Notes under the pieces: model-generated | What the model was told of the DNA's origin: nothing | Seen by the model: only the letters and a program-made list of their open reading frames with translations | The model's database searches: none | Program-made: the position numbers and the translations under genes | In this document: positions 8,916-18,566 of the stretch, in pieces | Layout of the letters: each line of letters starts with the position of its first letter | Position numbering within the stretch: the first letter of the stretch is position 1 | From: Psychroflexus halocasei | GTDB taxonomy: Bacteria > Bacteroidota > Bacteroidia > Flavobacteriales > Flavobacteriaceae | Length of the DNA stretch: 64,000 nucleotides | Assembly: GCF_900107595.1 (NCBI RefSeq) | Contig: NZ_FNQF01000002.1 | Location: forward strand, 1-64,000 | Direction: 5' to 3'

Positions 8916-9212
8916 AGTTTTAGGTTTTAGTCTAACAAAATTCAGCCATACACATTTAATATTTAATGACTATTATCAGTTTGCTCCTAATAATATTGAC
9001 TGTGTTTAAGTTTGTGAAAAATGTAATTAGTGTATCTTCACTCTTGATAACTTCAAATAAAGACAAATAGAAGTTTAACTTTGACTGAATTTTATATCAA
9101 TGACATAACTTTCAACCAATAATTTTGCAGATCAAGCACCTGTTCAATAACCTTTAATCAAGAAATCTAATCAAAATAATTTATGTCAATGATATTTTTA
9201 AATTTATAAAAC

Positions 9213-9908
9213 ATGAAGACCTTTGCTGAAAACATCATTAATTATTACAAGCAACTTCAGTTAGAAGAAGATTTAGGAAATGATATACAGCAAATAAACC
9301 CATATCAAAACAATCCTCTTATTGAAAAAACTGTCAAGAAATTTTACACAAAATACTTTAATGACAATCGTAAACGTCAACTCATTATTGGTATTAATCC
9401 TGGCAGACTAGGCGTTGGCGTTACAGGCATACCCTTTACTGACACAAAAAGATTAGAAGAAGATTGTGGTATTAAAATTCCTAACATTAAATCTCACGAG
9501 CCATCTTCAATTTTTGTTTATCAAATGATTGAGAAATATGGAGGTGCTAAAAAATTCTACCAAGATTTTTATGTCAATTCAGTTTGTCCAGTTGGTTTCA
9601 TCAGAAAAAATAAAAAAGAGAATTGGGTGAATTGCAACTATTATGATTTTGATTGGCTATTTGAAAAATTAGAGAACTTCATCGTCACACAACTCAAAGA
9701 GCAAATTGCTTTTGGAATTGATAGAAGTACCTGTTTTGTTTTAGGCAAAAAAAATGCAAAATATCTCGAACGCATCAATGCAAAAGAAAAGTTATTTGAT
9801 AAAATCATTGTTTTTAATCATCCACGATACATTGTGCAATACAAATCAAAACAAAGTGATTTTTTTGCTGAAAATTATGCGTTAGCGCTTCAACAAAAAG
9901 CTAACTAA
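9213..9908 (+). CDS. SMUG2-like uracil-DNA glycosylase family protein
   Basis: A 231-residue cytoplasmic protein of the uracil-DNA glycosylase superfamily, SMUG2 branch. The catalytic-pocket motif is IIGINPGRLGVGVTGIPFTD, with NPG replacing the GxDPG type motif, and the second DNA-contact motif is FNHPRYIVQY. The conserved mid-region includes YVNSVCPVGFI. It likely excises uracil or modified pyrimidines in base excision repair, though substrate range of this branch is poorly known. A TAATTTTG sequence at 9120-9127 could be the promoter -7 element. No operon partner is evident. Confidence 0.85.
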   Translation: MKTFAENIINYYKQLQLEEDLGNDIQQINPYQNNPLIEKTVKKFYTKYFNDNRKRQLIIGINPGRLGVGVTGIPFTDTKRLEEDCGIKIPNIKSHEPSSIFVYQMIEKYGGAKKFYQDFYVNSVCPVGFIRKNKKENWVNCNYYDFDWLFEKLENFIVTQLKEQIAFGIDRSTCFVLGKKNAKYLERINAKEKLFDKIIVFNHPRYIVQYKSKQSDFFAENYALALQQKAN

Positions 9909-10018
9909 ATTTAAGAATAGGTAATCTTTGAAAACTAAAATAGATTTAATAATTATCATTAATGGTGACTTATGAAATTTTATGATTCTGTTATGCTTTT
10001 ATAGAAATGATTATGTTT

Positions 10019-10026
10019 TAACTTTG
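10019..10026 (+). promoter_or_regulatory. Candidate -7 promoter element
   Basis: TAACTTTG fits the flavobacterial TAnnTTTG element and ends only four bases before the ATG at 10031, which would give a leaderless transcript. No convincing -33 TTG is seen. Confidence 0.35.
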
Positions 10027-10030
10027 CAGC

Positions 10031-10402
10031 ATGAAATCAAAAGTCGGCTCAAAATATAGTTTATTGTTAGTTCTCGTCTACTGCTTAGCAGTTACGATCT
10101 CAAGTCCAGTAAATCAAACGGCTGATTATTCTCATTTTAAAGATAAAAAACAAGAAGATCGAGTTTCTGCAATATCTGGAAACAACTTCTTTCACATCGC
10201 TGAGTTTGATTCTACATTAAGTTTTTCTAACGAAAGCTTAAATGAGAATTATTTTGAGTTATCTCAAGATTTCACCTCAGATTTCATTGCTTATGAAAAT
10301 CATCTTAACGCTAATTTTCTTGATTACGAATCAAGAGCAGTTAATTTACTCATACAGCAACGGAAATCTAACATCACCTATCCATTTCATTGTTTTTGGT
10401 AA
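10031..10402 (+). CDS. Hypothetical exported small protein
   Basis: A 123-residue protein I do not recognise. Residues 9-24 are hydrophobic (a likely signal peptide or anchor), followed by a polar, Asn/Ser/Asp-rich region with several short aromatic words and a final YPFHCFW. The protein has no internal methionine, so the ATG is the only ordinary start. A TAnnTTTG element sits immediately before it. It is 81 bases upstream of another small unknown gene and could be cotranscribed with it. No catalytic motif is visible. Confidence 0.6.
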   Translation: MKSKVGSKYSLLLVLVYCLAVTISSPVNQTADYSHFKDKKQEDRVSAISGNNFFHIAEFDSTLSFSNESLNENYFELSQDFTSDFIAYENHLNANFLDYESRAVNLLIQQRKSNITYPFHCFW

Positions 10403-10483
10403 TCATTTATTTTCTTAAAAAACAGATTGACTCGATATCATGAGTCTCAAGAAAATATTTAAAAATTATTAAAAAACAAAACA

Positions 10484-10966
10484 ATGACTATAGATTTAGG
10501 GAGCGCTATTATTGGCGTGATTATCGTTATTATCGCAACATTACCTTTTGTGATGATGAGCAGAAGTAAAACTAAAAAAGAGAAAAAACTTCATCAGAAA
10601 CTAGTTGATTTAGCTTTACAAAAAAGTTCGAAAATCAATAATTATCAAGCATTACAACATCTTGCAATTGGTTTAGATACAGATAATCATTATGTGTTTT
10701 TCTGTGATACACAAGATGAGGTTTCAATAGAAAATGCTGTTGATTTATCTAAAATCAAACAAGTCAATCTCATAAAAGATAAAGAGAATAAGAAGGATTC
10801 TCAAAAAATCAAACGCGTCGGTTTAAAATTCATCCCTCAGAACAAGGATTATAAAACTGAATTTTTTGAGTTTTTTAATGATGATAAAAACCCGCAAGTT
10901 TTTGGAGAAATACAAATGGCTGAAAAGTGGGTTAATATTCTTCAAAAACACGTTAATAAAGCATAA
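10484..10966 (+). CDS. Hypothetical membrane-anchored protein
   Basis: A 160-residue protein with one N-terminal membrane helix (about residues 7-25, IIGVIIVIIATLPFVMM) followed by a basic stretch (SRSKTKKEKK), so the C-terminal 130 residues are cytoplasmic. That part has an alpha/beta pattern, including HYVFFCDTQDE and VGLKFIPQ, and ends in an amphipathic helix. I do not recognise the family; it resembles small flavobacterial membrane proteins annotated as hypothetical. A strong terminator follows directly. Confidence 0.7.
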   Translation: MTIDLGSAIIGVIIVIIATLPFVMMSRSKTKKEKKLHQKLVDLALQKSSKINNYQALQHLAIGLDTDNHYVFFCDTQDEVSIENAVDLSKIKQVNLIKDKENKKDSQKIKRVGLKFIPQNKDYKTEFFEFFNDDKNPQVFGEIQMAEKWVNILQKHVNKA

Positions 10967-10971
10967 TAAGC

Positions 10972-11014
10972 ATAAATCCAGAAGTTCATTCCAACTTCTG
11001 GATTTATTTTTTTG
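10972..11014 (+). terminator. Rho-independent terminator
   Basis: A perfect 15-bp stem (ATAAATCCAGAAGTT and its complement) with a 6-base loop and a following T run, immediately after the gene ending at 10966. Confidence 0.9.
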
Positions 11015-11046
11015 TATTTGATTTCTTCTCAAAAAAATTTAAATAT

Positions 11047-11076
11047 AAAACCGACCAATATAAATACATTGATCGG
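11047..11076 (-). terminator. Terminator of TonB receptor operon
   Basis: On the minus strand CCGATCAAT pairs with ATTGGTCGG (one wobble) around an 8-base loop, followed by TTTTATATTT. It lies 25 bases after the receptor stop. Confidence 0.7.
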
Positions 11077-11100
11077 AGTGTTGGCTAATTCAAGTTTAAA

Positions 11101-13965
11101 TTAAAACTTATAGGTATAACCTATTGAAAATGATTGACCAGGTGTTCGCTTAGAAAACACTTTATCTGATGATTGATAAGATTTATATAAAGTTTCTACA
11201 TCATCATTTAATAAATTGCTTACTCCAATATTGATGGATTGTTTTTGATCTTCACCAAATGCTTTAGTGAGTCTAAATGAGACATTATGGAAGGATTGTG
11301 TATATGCATCAGGTACATTTCTAATACCTACAACCTCAAGAGTTTCACCTTGTGTGTTATAAAATAAACCAGCTTGCCAAGCTTTCTCAGGATCATCATA
11401 ATTTATCCCGATATTGATTAAGTATGGTGATTGTCCTTGTAAATCTCTTTCTTGATCAATGCTCTCTCCTTCTCTTGCTGCTAGTTTTCTAGATTTGAAT
11501 TCACTTTCATCCATTTTAACGTTAGATTCTATTAAAGAAATATTGGCGTTGATACTAAATTTCTTTAAGCTTTCTAGTAAAAAACCAAAGTTCTTTCTCA
11601 ATTCAAATTCAAGACCATAAACATCTGCAGAGTTTACATTTCTTGGTTGTAGATTATTCGGAGCGGTTTCAAAGGCAACAAGTTCAATAGGATTTGTAAA
11701 TGATTTATAAAAGGCACTAAAGGCATACATTTGACTATTTTCTTCAAATTTCTCAATCCTTAAATCAAAATTATTGATATAGGAAGGTTTCACTATATTT
11801 TTAAAGTTTCCGTCACTGTCAATATCAATCCCTCCAATGAAAGTGATATCACTTAATGGGTCAAAGATTTGAGCAATAGAAGCTTCTTTAAAAGAAGGTC
11901 TTGCTGTAGTTTTGTAATATGAAGATCTAATGTTTATTTCATCATTCCAAGCATAAATCAAGTTAGCTGATGGGAAAAAATCAGATTCATCCAAAATATT
12001 AGTATTATTTAATTGAATAGTTCCTTGATTATTTTCACCTGAATAATTCAGCTTATAATTTTCAAATCTTACGCCTAAAACACTTTTAAGTTGATCTGTT
12101 ATATTGAATTCTTCAGATATATACGTTGCAAGAACGGTTGAATTAGACTGATAAGTATTTGCAGGTTGATAATTTCCTTGTAAATAGGTTCCTTGGTTTG
12201 AATCTGAATTCCAGATATTTTCTGTCAATAACAAGTGATTAGGATTTCCTTCAATTGGTGTTACACTCCCTCCTTTAATAAGGATATTATAGTTATTTAT
12301 TGCAAAATCCCTATCTTTATACGTTGCAGAAGCACCAAATTTTAAATTCGCTTTTCTATCAAAGATTTCATGCTTCTTTTTAAAGTCTATTTTTCCTGTA
12401 AGATTTAATTCTTCTAAATCTCTCCAAATTCTTTGCGGAGATCCAGCTGTGCTTGGTCTTATTGAGTATTCATTTTCACTAATAACTTCAAACGGCGTAA
12501 CTCTGATATCTTTATCCTTAATACTCGAAAAACTTGTTGACAAGCCCCAATCAATTTCCCATTCAGAATCTTCAAAAGCATGATTTCCTGTTAAACCTAA
12601 ATTTGTAATTGATTTCTGAGTGTACTCAACATTATCTCTAACAACTTCAATATCATCTTGAATGTATGTGAAGGTTCTGAATTTCCCTGCACGCGAAACC
12701 CCATTTTGAAGATGCAGGATATTTAATTTATACTTAGAATAATCTGTTTTAAAAGAAATTCCGGCCAAACCGCTTAAAAGTGCTTTCTGTAAACCAATAT
12801 CTCCAGTTTGGGTTCTATTTGGAATTAACTCAGTATCTGATTTACTGATTGGTTTAAAATAAAAGTTTTGCTTTGTATTCTCAAAAAATTCGGTTGTATT
12901 CCTGTATGAAACATTAGCTAAATAGCCTATTTTATTATTGTTTTCACCGATATTAAAACTGTTTCCTGTAGAAAAACTAAAGTTTAAATCACCTAAAGAG
13001 TTTGCTCGATCAGTCGACATTTTTTTATCAAAACGATTCGTTATATCCGTCAGGCTTACTCCTTTATCATTCAAACCATCACCAACAGGAGAAGGAATTT
13101 TCATATTCTTTGAGAAAGGCAAATCCCTTTTGCCATCATCAAAACCAAGAAAATCTGTACCTGAATTCTCACTTTTTAAATAATTTGAATTAAAATGCAT
13201 ATCAGGATTGTATGACATTCCAACACTCAAGCTATACTCTTGACGAGATGGAAAATCCTTTGTCACAATATTAACAACGCCACCCGTAAAATCAGCAGGC
13301 ATTTCTGCACTGGCTGTTTTTGAAACGATAATGTTATCAAGAATATGAGAAGGAATGATGTCCATTTGTAATGTATTTCTATCAGGATCTAAACCCGGAA
13401 TATCCATACCATTAAGTATAGATTTCGTATAACGATCACCCAAACCACGAACAAAAACATATTTACCACCTTGCACAGAAACACCTGGTATTCGCTTAAC
13501 AGCTGAAGCAACATCACTAGCGCCTACTCTTTTGATTCCTTCAGAAGAAAGGCCATCCATGACTTTAATTGATTTCTTTTGTAAATTAAGAACAGCAGAT
13601 TCTGTGTTTTTACGAGCTGTTGTTGTAATCACAACTTCATCTAAAGAAGCAGCTGAAGAAGCTAAAGAAATATTTACAACGACGTCTTTTTCTTTTTCAA
13701 CTATAACATCTGTAATTTCTTTTGTTTGATAACCAACAAATGAAAAAACAAGGGTGTATTTTCCTGGTTCTACCCCAATAGTATATTGACCATCAAAATC
13801 AGTTGTCGTTCCTACATCAGTTCCTTTTAGATAGACATTTGCAAAAGGTAAAGCATCATTAAGCTCACTATCTTTTACAAATCCAATTATTTTATTGTCT
13901 TGAGCAAGTAGGTTTGGCATGAAAGCAAAGGAAAATATAATGATGAAATAATGAGTAAATTTCAT
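11101..13965 (-). CDS. TonB-dependent outer-membrane receptor with CarboxypepD-reg-like domain
   Basis: A 954-residue outer-membrane receptor. A signal peptide (to LLAQ) is followed by a carboxypeptidase-regulatory-like Ig domain at about 25-105 (FVKDSELNDALPFANVYLKG), a plug domain (VASAVKRIPGVSVQGGKYVF, then PADFTGGVVNIVTKDFP) and a long 22-strand-type barrel ending in aromatic SIGYTYKF. It imports a ligand with TonB energy; the ligand is unknown. It is the second gene of an operon with the beta-helix lipoprotein encoded 82 bases upstream, an arrangement parallel to SusC/SusD pairs in which the lipoprotein helps capture substrate. That parallel is inference. Confidence 0.9.
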   Translation of the reverse strand: MKFTHYFIIIFSFAFMPNLLAQDNKIIGFVKDSELNDALPFANVYLKGTDVGTTTDFDGQYTIGVEPGKYTLVFSFVGYQTKEITDVIVEKEKDVVVNISLASSAASLDEVVITTTARKNTESAVLNLQKKSIKVMDGLSSEGIKRVGASDVASAVKRIPGVSVQGGKYVFVRGLGDRYTKSILNGMDIPGLDPDRNTLQMDIIPSHILDNIIVSKTASAEMPADFTGGVVNIVTKDFPSRQEYSLSVGMSYNPDMHFNSNYLKSENSGTDFLGFDDGKRDLPFSKNMKIPSPVGDGLNDKGVSLTDITNRFDKKMSTDRANSLGDLNFSFSTGNSFNIGENNNKIGYLANVSYRNTTEFFENTKQNFYFKPISKSDTELIPNRTQTGDIGLQKALLSGLAGISFKTDYSKYKLNILHLQNGVSRAGKFRTFTYIQDDIEVVRDNVEYTQKSITNLGLTGNHAFEDSEWEIDWGLSTSFSSIKDKDIRVTPFEVISENEYSIRPSTAGSPQRIWRDLEELNLTGKIDFKKKHEIFDRKANLKFGASATYKDRDFAINNYNILIKGGSVTPIEGNPNHLLLTENIWNSDSNQGTYLQGNYQPANTYQSNSTVLATYISEEFNITDQLKSVLGVRFENYKLNYSGENNQGTIQLNNTNILDESDFFPSANLIYAWNDEINIRSSYYKTTARPSFKEASIAQIFDPLSDITFIGGIDIDSDGNFKNIVKPSYINNFDLRIEKFEENSQMYAFSAFYKSFTNPIELVAFETAPNNLQPRNVNSADVYGLEFELRKNFGFLLESLKKFSINANISLIESNVKMDESEFKSRKLAAREGESIDQERDLQGQSPYLINIGINYDDPEKAWQAGLFYNTQGETLEVVGIRNVPDAYTQSFHNVSFRLTKAFGEDQKQSINIGVSNLLNDDVETLYKSYQSSDKVFSKRTPGQSFSIGYTYKF

Positions 13966-13992
13966 AGACGTAATTGTTATATAATTGTAAGT

Positions 13993-14021
13993 ATTGCCCG
14001 ATCATAAATTGACCGAGCAAT
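13993..14021 (-). other. Intercistronic hairpin between lipoprotein and receptor genes
   Basis: On the minus strand ATTGCTCGGTCA and TGATCGGGCAAT can form a 12-bp stem (two wobbles) with an ATTTA loop. It has no following T run, so it is more likely an RNA-processing or stability element than a terminator, and would let the two genes be expressed at different levels. Confidence 0.55.
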
Positions 14022-14047
14022 GTTTAAAAATTGATTATTCAATATTT

Positions 14048-15298
14048 TTAAAATTCTGCAGCTTGATAAGTCCAGCTCCATTCAAAAACACTAAGATCAG
14101 AACCTACACTTGCATCATCTATATTATTAATAATGTTTGCAAAGTCATTTGCATCTGAAGTAAAGCTTGTTAAACCTGAAGAGTCAATAAACACATCTTC
14201 TAATCCTGATGCACTTGAAGGTAAAACGACTTCTATATTAGAGAATGTTAACTTAGCATTATTATAATTCTCAGTAACATTTTCATCATCTTGTAAAGTA
14301 AAATCCGTCCCTTGCGTACCACCTATAAGAAGAATATTATTAATTGAACCCATCGCATTTGAACGAAATTGAGCATATTCTCTATTTCCTGAATTTGCAT
14401 TTGAAACTGAATTATCGCTAAAAATTGTAACATTATTAAGTGTGAACTCACCTGTTAAGGCTTCCCCTTCAGGACCGTCAATTTCAAGTCCATGATCAGA
14501 TACATTTGTTTGAACAATAGCAACGTTAGTGATGTTTCCTGAATAAGCTTGATCAAGATCAACTGAATCATCGCCAACTCCCCATACAACTATATTTGAA
14601 GCATCATGAGTTCCTCCAAAAAACTCAACGCCATCATCTAAATTTGCAATCACTTCAATGTGATTGATATATGTTCCTGAGCCAACACCTCCTGTAGTAA
14701 AACCATTAATTTCATTTCCTTCGCCAATATTAGCTCCACCATGGCGTATTGAAATATATTGCATAGAACCTGAGCTATCATCTGGATTATTACCCCCATA
14801 TAAACCATAACCTGATCCTGGAGGAATCCCTTCTATAAGCTGTTCAGTAACATCTCCTTCTAAAGAAACAGGAGCGTTACCCAAAATAATAAGACCTCCC
14901 CAAAGCCCTCTATCATCAACTGTTAAGTTAGGACTTTCAAGATCACCTGGTTCGATTTCATCTAACACAGAAGTGAAAATAATTGGCTCATCGGCAGTAC
15001 CGTTTGCAATTAATTTTGCATTTCTATCAATAATTAAGGCTGAGGCTTGCGTTTCAACACCTTCAGCACCTTTAATAAGTGTTCCCGCTTCAATCGTTAA
15101 AGTTGCGCCACCATCAACAATAACTTTACCTTCTAAGGTATACACATTATCTTTTGTCCAAACTGTGTTTTCAGTAATGTTACCTGAAACCACTTCATTG
15201 TCTGGCTGTTCCGTTTCAATTGCAATTGAATCATCATCACTACATGAAGAAAGGATCAATAGATTAAAAAATAAGACCGAATAAATTAATTTTTTCAT
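14048..15298 (-). CDS. Parallel beta-helix-type surface lipoprotein
   Basis: A 416-residue lipoprotein. The signal peptide ends LILSSC with Cys19 followed by SDDDS. From residue 40 on the protein is rich in short strands, Gly, Asn and Asp, with the phrases VIVDGGATLTIEAGTLIKG, WGGLIILGNAP, ISIRHGGANIGEGNEINGFTTGG and GVEFFGGTHDASNIVVWG, characteristic of right-handed parallel beta-helix proteins. It has no C-terminal secretion-sorting domain that I can see. It is cotranscribed with the downstream TonB receptor, so I infer it is a ligand-binding or adhesion partner at the cell surface. TAGTTTTG on the minus strand (15329-15336) could be its promoter -7 element. Confidence 0.8.
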   Translation of the reverse strand: MKKLIYSVLFFNLLILSSCSDDDSIAIETEQPDNEVVSGNITENTVWTKDNVYTLEGKVIVDGGATLTIEAGTLIKGAEGVETQASALIIDRNAKLIANGTADEPIIFTSVLDEIEPGDLESPNLTVDDRGLWGGLIILGNAPVSLEGDVTEQLIEGIPPGSGYGLYGGNNPDDSSGSMQYISIRHGGANIGEGNEINGFTTGGVGSGTYINHIEVIANLDDGVEFFGGTHDASNIVVWGVGDDSVDLDQAYSGNITNVAIVQTNVSDHGLEIDGPEGEALTGEFTLNNVTIFSDNSVSNANSGNREYAQFRSNAMGSINNILLIGGTQGTDFTLQDDENVTENYNNAKLTFSNIEVVLPSSASGLEDVFIDSSGLTSFTSDANDFANIINNIDDASVGSDLSVFEWSWTYQAAEF

Positions 15299-15754
15299 TT
15301 TAGTTATATTTAAATTAAATGTTCAGGGCAAAACTACCTGAGTTGGTCTTTTATCTTGTTAATCTAATGTTACCGAGTATTAATGTAAGTTTATGAAATC
15401 AAAAGCTTGTTTAAGTTAAATTAATACAAGGCTTTTCTCAGAAAGCATAAATAACTTAAGCTTCATTAACAGATTACATTTATTTAAAATAACTAATCAT
15501 CAAAACAAACTAATACTCTAGAATACAACATTTTAAAACAGAAAGTTTTGTGACAAGTTTATGAGGTGAAGTATTGGATTTGTAGTCAAAAATATCTCAA
15601 AATACTAATATTTGGATAATTAATTATATTTAATTAAGAAGTACAGGATGAAATTTATTTCTAAAGAATTTATCTTGAAATAAACAGAAATTCGGAATAT
15701 AGTAAAAGCGTATCTATGATTAATGATGAATAGATACGCTTAGTTATTTGATTA
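15299..15754. other. Intergenic region without a supported gene
   Basis: This 456-base AT-rich gap holds the promoter region of the beta-helix lipoprotein gene at one end and the terminator of the SDR gene at the other. I see no open reading frame with convincing protein features and no clear RNA structure in the middle. Confidence 0.6.
15704..15741 (-). terminator. Terminator of SDR gene
   Basis: A perfect 12-bp stem (AAGCGTATCTAT and ATAGATACGCTT) with a 12-base loop; the minus strand continues TTTTAC... after the stem. It lies just after the SDR stop at 15755. Confidence 0.7.
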
Positions 15755-16477
15755 TTATTCTCTCAAATCAATCGTTTCGCCAGATTTCATTTGATCAGAA
15801 TTTAGGATATCAAAAATACGCTGAGCAACATATTCAGGCTTGTAAAGCTGATCATTTTCTTTCAATTCTTTAAACTTTTCAACATTTTCAAAATCCTCAG
15901 CGTCGGTATTTCTTATTTGTGTTTGCATTTCAGTGTCAACAACACCAGGACGAATACCGTATGAGTAAACAGGGTTTTCTTTATTTTTTTGCTCAATTGC
16001 AATGGTTGATGTTAGCATATCAATTGCTGCTTTTGAAGCACAATAAACACTCCAGCCCGCATAAGCTGATGAGGCAGCTCCCGAAGAAATATTTAAAATT
16101 TTCTTAGTACAAGAGTATTTTTCACCAAACTCAATAAATAAACTAGACAACAAGAAAGCTGATGTTACATTTAATTGAATGCTTTTAGAGATGTCTTCAG
16201 GTTTTAAATTTTCTAAATGTTTAATATCACCTAATCTACCAGCATTATTGATTAAGCTTAGTGAAGAGACTTCTAAATCTCTTATTTCAGCTAAAACAGA
16301 TTCAAAAATATGCTCAGCTGCAGATATATCGGTTAAGTCGACTGAAACTTGAGTAAACTTCTCATGTTTTTCATGACTTCTTGATAAAGAATAAACCTTA
16401 TAGTTTTGAGCGACATAATGATCAACTAAAGCACGACCAATTCCTTTACTCCCTCCTGTAATAATAACAATATTCAT
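15755..16477 (-). CDS. SDR oxidoreductase, sepiapterin/benzil-reductase-like
   Basis: A 240-residue short-chain dehydrogenase. The cofactor loop is TGGSKGIGR near residue 7 with Arg33 (LSRS) after beta 2, favouring NADP. NNAG, the catalytic serine in NISSGAAS and the YCASK pair are all present, so it should be active. The C-terminal phrase GIRPGVVDTEMQTQIR and the short extra helix resemble YueD-like benzil reductases and sepiapterin reductases. The substrate is uncertain. It stands alone, with its own terminator, divergent from the S9 peptidase gene. Confidence 0.82.
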   Translation of the reverse strand: MNIVIITGGSKGIGRALVDHYVAQNYKVYSLSRSHEKHEKFTQVSVDLTDISAAEHIFESVLAEIRDLEVSSLSLINNAGRLGDIKHLENLKPEDISKSIQLNVTSAFLLSSLFIEFGEKYSCTKKILNISSGAASSAYAGWSVYCASKAAIDMLTSTIAIEQKNKENPVYSYGIRPGVVDTEMQTQIRNTDAEDFENVEKFKELKENDQLYKPEYVAQRIFDILNSDQMKSGETIDLRE

Positions 16478-16655
16478 TTTTATTTTTTGATGAAATATAA
16501 TATTTTATTTCAGTAAGCTTATGTTTAATAAAAAGCTTGACAAGATATTAACATGTTTTAAAACATGATAAAATAATTAAGAATAAATGATGATAGCTTT
16601 TGGCAGGCAATCTTATTTTAATTTTAAATTTGTGAGAAATTCAAATTATATATTC

Positions 16656-18542
16656 ATGAAACAAATTTTTGTTTTTTTGCTTGCATTCGTTGCCAGCATA
16701 GTAACAGCTCAAGATGTCATGACACCTGAGCAATTAATTCAACTCAAAAAAGTGAGTGGTAAAGGGATTAGTAAAGATGGTAAGTTTGTCGTTTTTAGCT
16801 CATCTCAATACAATTTAGAAAATAACTCATCAGAAACTAAGTATTATAAAATACCTTTAAAGGGTGGTGAAGCTGAAGAAATTTCTTCTTTAGAAAAACT
16901 TCTTCAGCAATCGCAGATTTCACCAAACGGAAAATATGAGTTATTTACAAAACCCGTGAAACTTCAGAAAGTAACAGGTCAGGATTTTTATAGTGATGTC
17001 CCTGAATCTGATGTCAAAATTTACACAAGTTTAAATTATCGTCATTGGGATGAATGGCAAGAAGGACAATTTAATCATGTTTTTTATAAAAAAGTTGGTG
17101 AAGAAAATGCTATAGACATTATGCCAAATGAAGCTTTTGATTCACCAACTAAACCATTTGGTGGCCCAGAAGATTATATCTGGAATCCTGATGGAACTGA
17201 AATTCTTTACGTGAGTAAAAAATTAAGTGGTACTGATTATGCTGTGAGTACAAATACTGATATTTATGCTTACAATCTTAAAACTCAGAAAACACGTAAC
17301 TTAACCCCTGAAAATAAAGGTTATGACACAAGCCCTGCTTTTTCAAATAAAGGTGAATTAGCTTGGTTACAAATGAAACGTGACGGATACGAGTCTGATA
17401 AAAATGATATCATCATTTCTCGAGATGGAAAACACATCAACTTAACTACAAATTGGGATGGCACGGTCAATAATTTCAAATGGTCAGAAAACGGAAAAAC
17501 AATTTACTTTGTTGCACCAGTAAAAGGAACAGTACAGTTATTTGAAATTAAGGCGAAAGCTAATCAAAAGCCTAAACAAATCACTGAAGGACAATTTGAT
17601 ATTCAAAGTGTTGTTGGGCAAAATAAACGTGATTTAGTTGTTGCTCGTCAAGATATGAATCATGCTACTGAGTTGTATGTTGTCAATTCTAAAAATGGAA
17701 AAATGCGTCAATTAACACATCAAAATAAAGATGTTTATGACAACATCAAGTTGGGTAAAATTGAAAAACGCATGACTACAACAACTGATGGAAAAGAAAT
17801 GTTGAGTTGGGTAGCTTATCCGCCAAATTTTGATAAAAATAAAAAATATCCAACAATTTTATATTGCCAAGGTGGACCACAAGGCGCTTTAAGTCAATTT
17901 TATTCATTCCGTTGGAATTTTCAATTAATGGCAGCACAAGGTTATATTGTTATTGCGCCAAACCGAAGAGGAATGCCGGGATATGGTGTTGAATGGAATG
18001 AACAAATCAGTAAGGATTACGGCGGACAAAACATGGAGGATTATTTAGCTGCAATTGATTACATTGCTCAAGAAAGCTATGTTGATAATGAGCGTTTAGC
18101 CTGTATTGGCGCCAGTTACGGAGGTTATTCTGCATTTTATTTAGCTGGAAATCATGATAACAGATTTAAAAGTTTTATCGCTCATGATGGAATTTTTAAC
18201 TGGAATAGTATGTACGGAACCACTGAAGAAATGTTCTTTGTTAATTGGGATTTAGGCGGTGCTTACTGGGAAAAAAATAATGAAGCTGCACAAAAGGCTT
18301 ACAATGAATTTAACCCGATCAATTATGTTCAAAACTGGAATACGCCTATTTTAATTATTCAAGGTGGCTTAGATTTCAGAGTTCCTATTGGTCAAGGATT
18401 AGAAGCATTTCAGGCAGCACAATTGCAAGGCATTAAAAGTAAATTACTTTATTTTCCTGAAGAAAATCACTGGGTTCTAAATGGCCAAAACTCATTGGTC
18501 TGGCAACGCGAATTTTATAAATGGTTAAAAGAAACTTTATAG
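16656..18542 (+). CDS. S9 family serine peptidase (prolyl oligopeptidase/acylaminoacyl-peptidase type)
   Basis: A 628-residue exported peptidase. From the ATG at 16656 the protein begins with a clear signal peptide (IFVFLLAFVASIVTAQ), which is why I reject the longer frame starting at 16587. Residues to about 370 form a WD40-like beta-propeller (for example ISKDGKFVVFSSS, WNPDGTEILYVSKK). The C-terminal hydrolase domain has the nucleophile motif GASYGGYS, Asp in GGLDFRVP and His in EENHWV, a complete triad. It likely removes dipeptides or acylated residues from peptides in the periplasm. Confidence 0.9.
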   Translation: MKQIFVFLLAFVASIVTAQDVMTPEQLIQLKKVSGKGISKDGKFVVFSSSQYNLENNSSETKYYKIPLKGGEAEEISSLEKLLQQSQISPNGKYELFTKPVKLQKVTGQDFYSDVPESDVKIYTSLNYRHWDEWQEGQFNHVFYKKVGEENAIDIMPNEAFDSPTKPFGGPEDYIWNPDGTEILYVSKKLSGTDYAVSTNTDIYAYNLKTQKTRNLTPENKGYDTSPAFSNKGELAWLQMKRDGYESDKNDIIISRDGKHINLTTNWDGTVNNFKWSENGKTIYFVAPVKGTVQLFEIKAKANQKPKQITEGQFDIQSVVGQNKRDLVVARQDMNHATELYVVNSKNGKMRQLTHQNKDVYDNIKLGKIEKRMTTTTDGKEMLSWVAYPPNFDKNKKYPTILYCQGGPQGALSQFYSFRWNFQLMAAQGYIVIAPNRRGMPGYGVEWNEQISKDYGGQNMEDYLAAIDYIAQESYVDNERLACIGASYGGYSAFYLAGNHDNRFKSFIAHDGIFNWNSMYGTTEEMFFVNWDLGGAYWEKNNEAAQKAYNEFNPINYVQNWNTPILIIQGGLDFRVPIGQGLEAFQAAQLQGIKSKLLYFPEENHWVLNGQNSLVWQREFYKWLKETL

Positions 18543-18566
18543 TTTAGTTATCATATTTTGATTTAT

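Noticed and set aside
12938-13193. Plus-strand frames inside the TonB receptor gene, and similar shadows inside ligA, dnaA, trpB, the symporter, the permeases and the peptidase
   Set aside because: They lie in the other frames of clearly homologous genes and show no protein-family features of their own.
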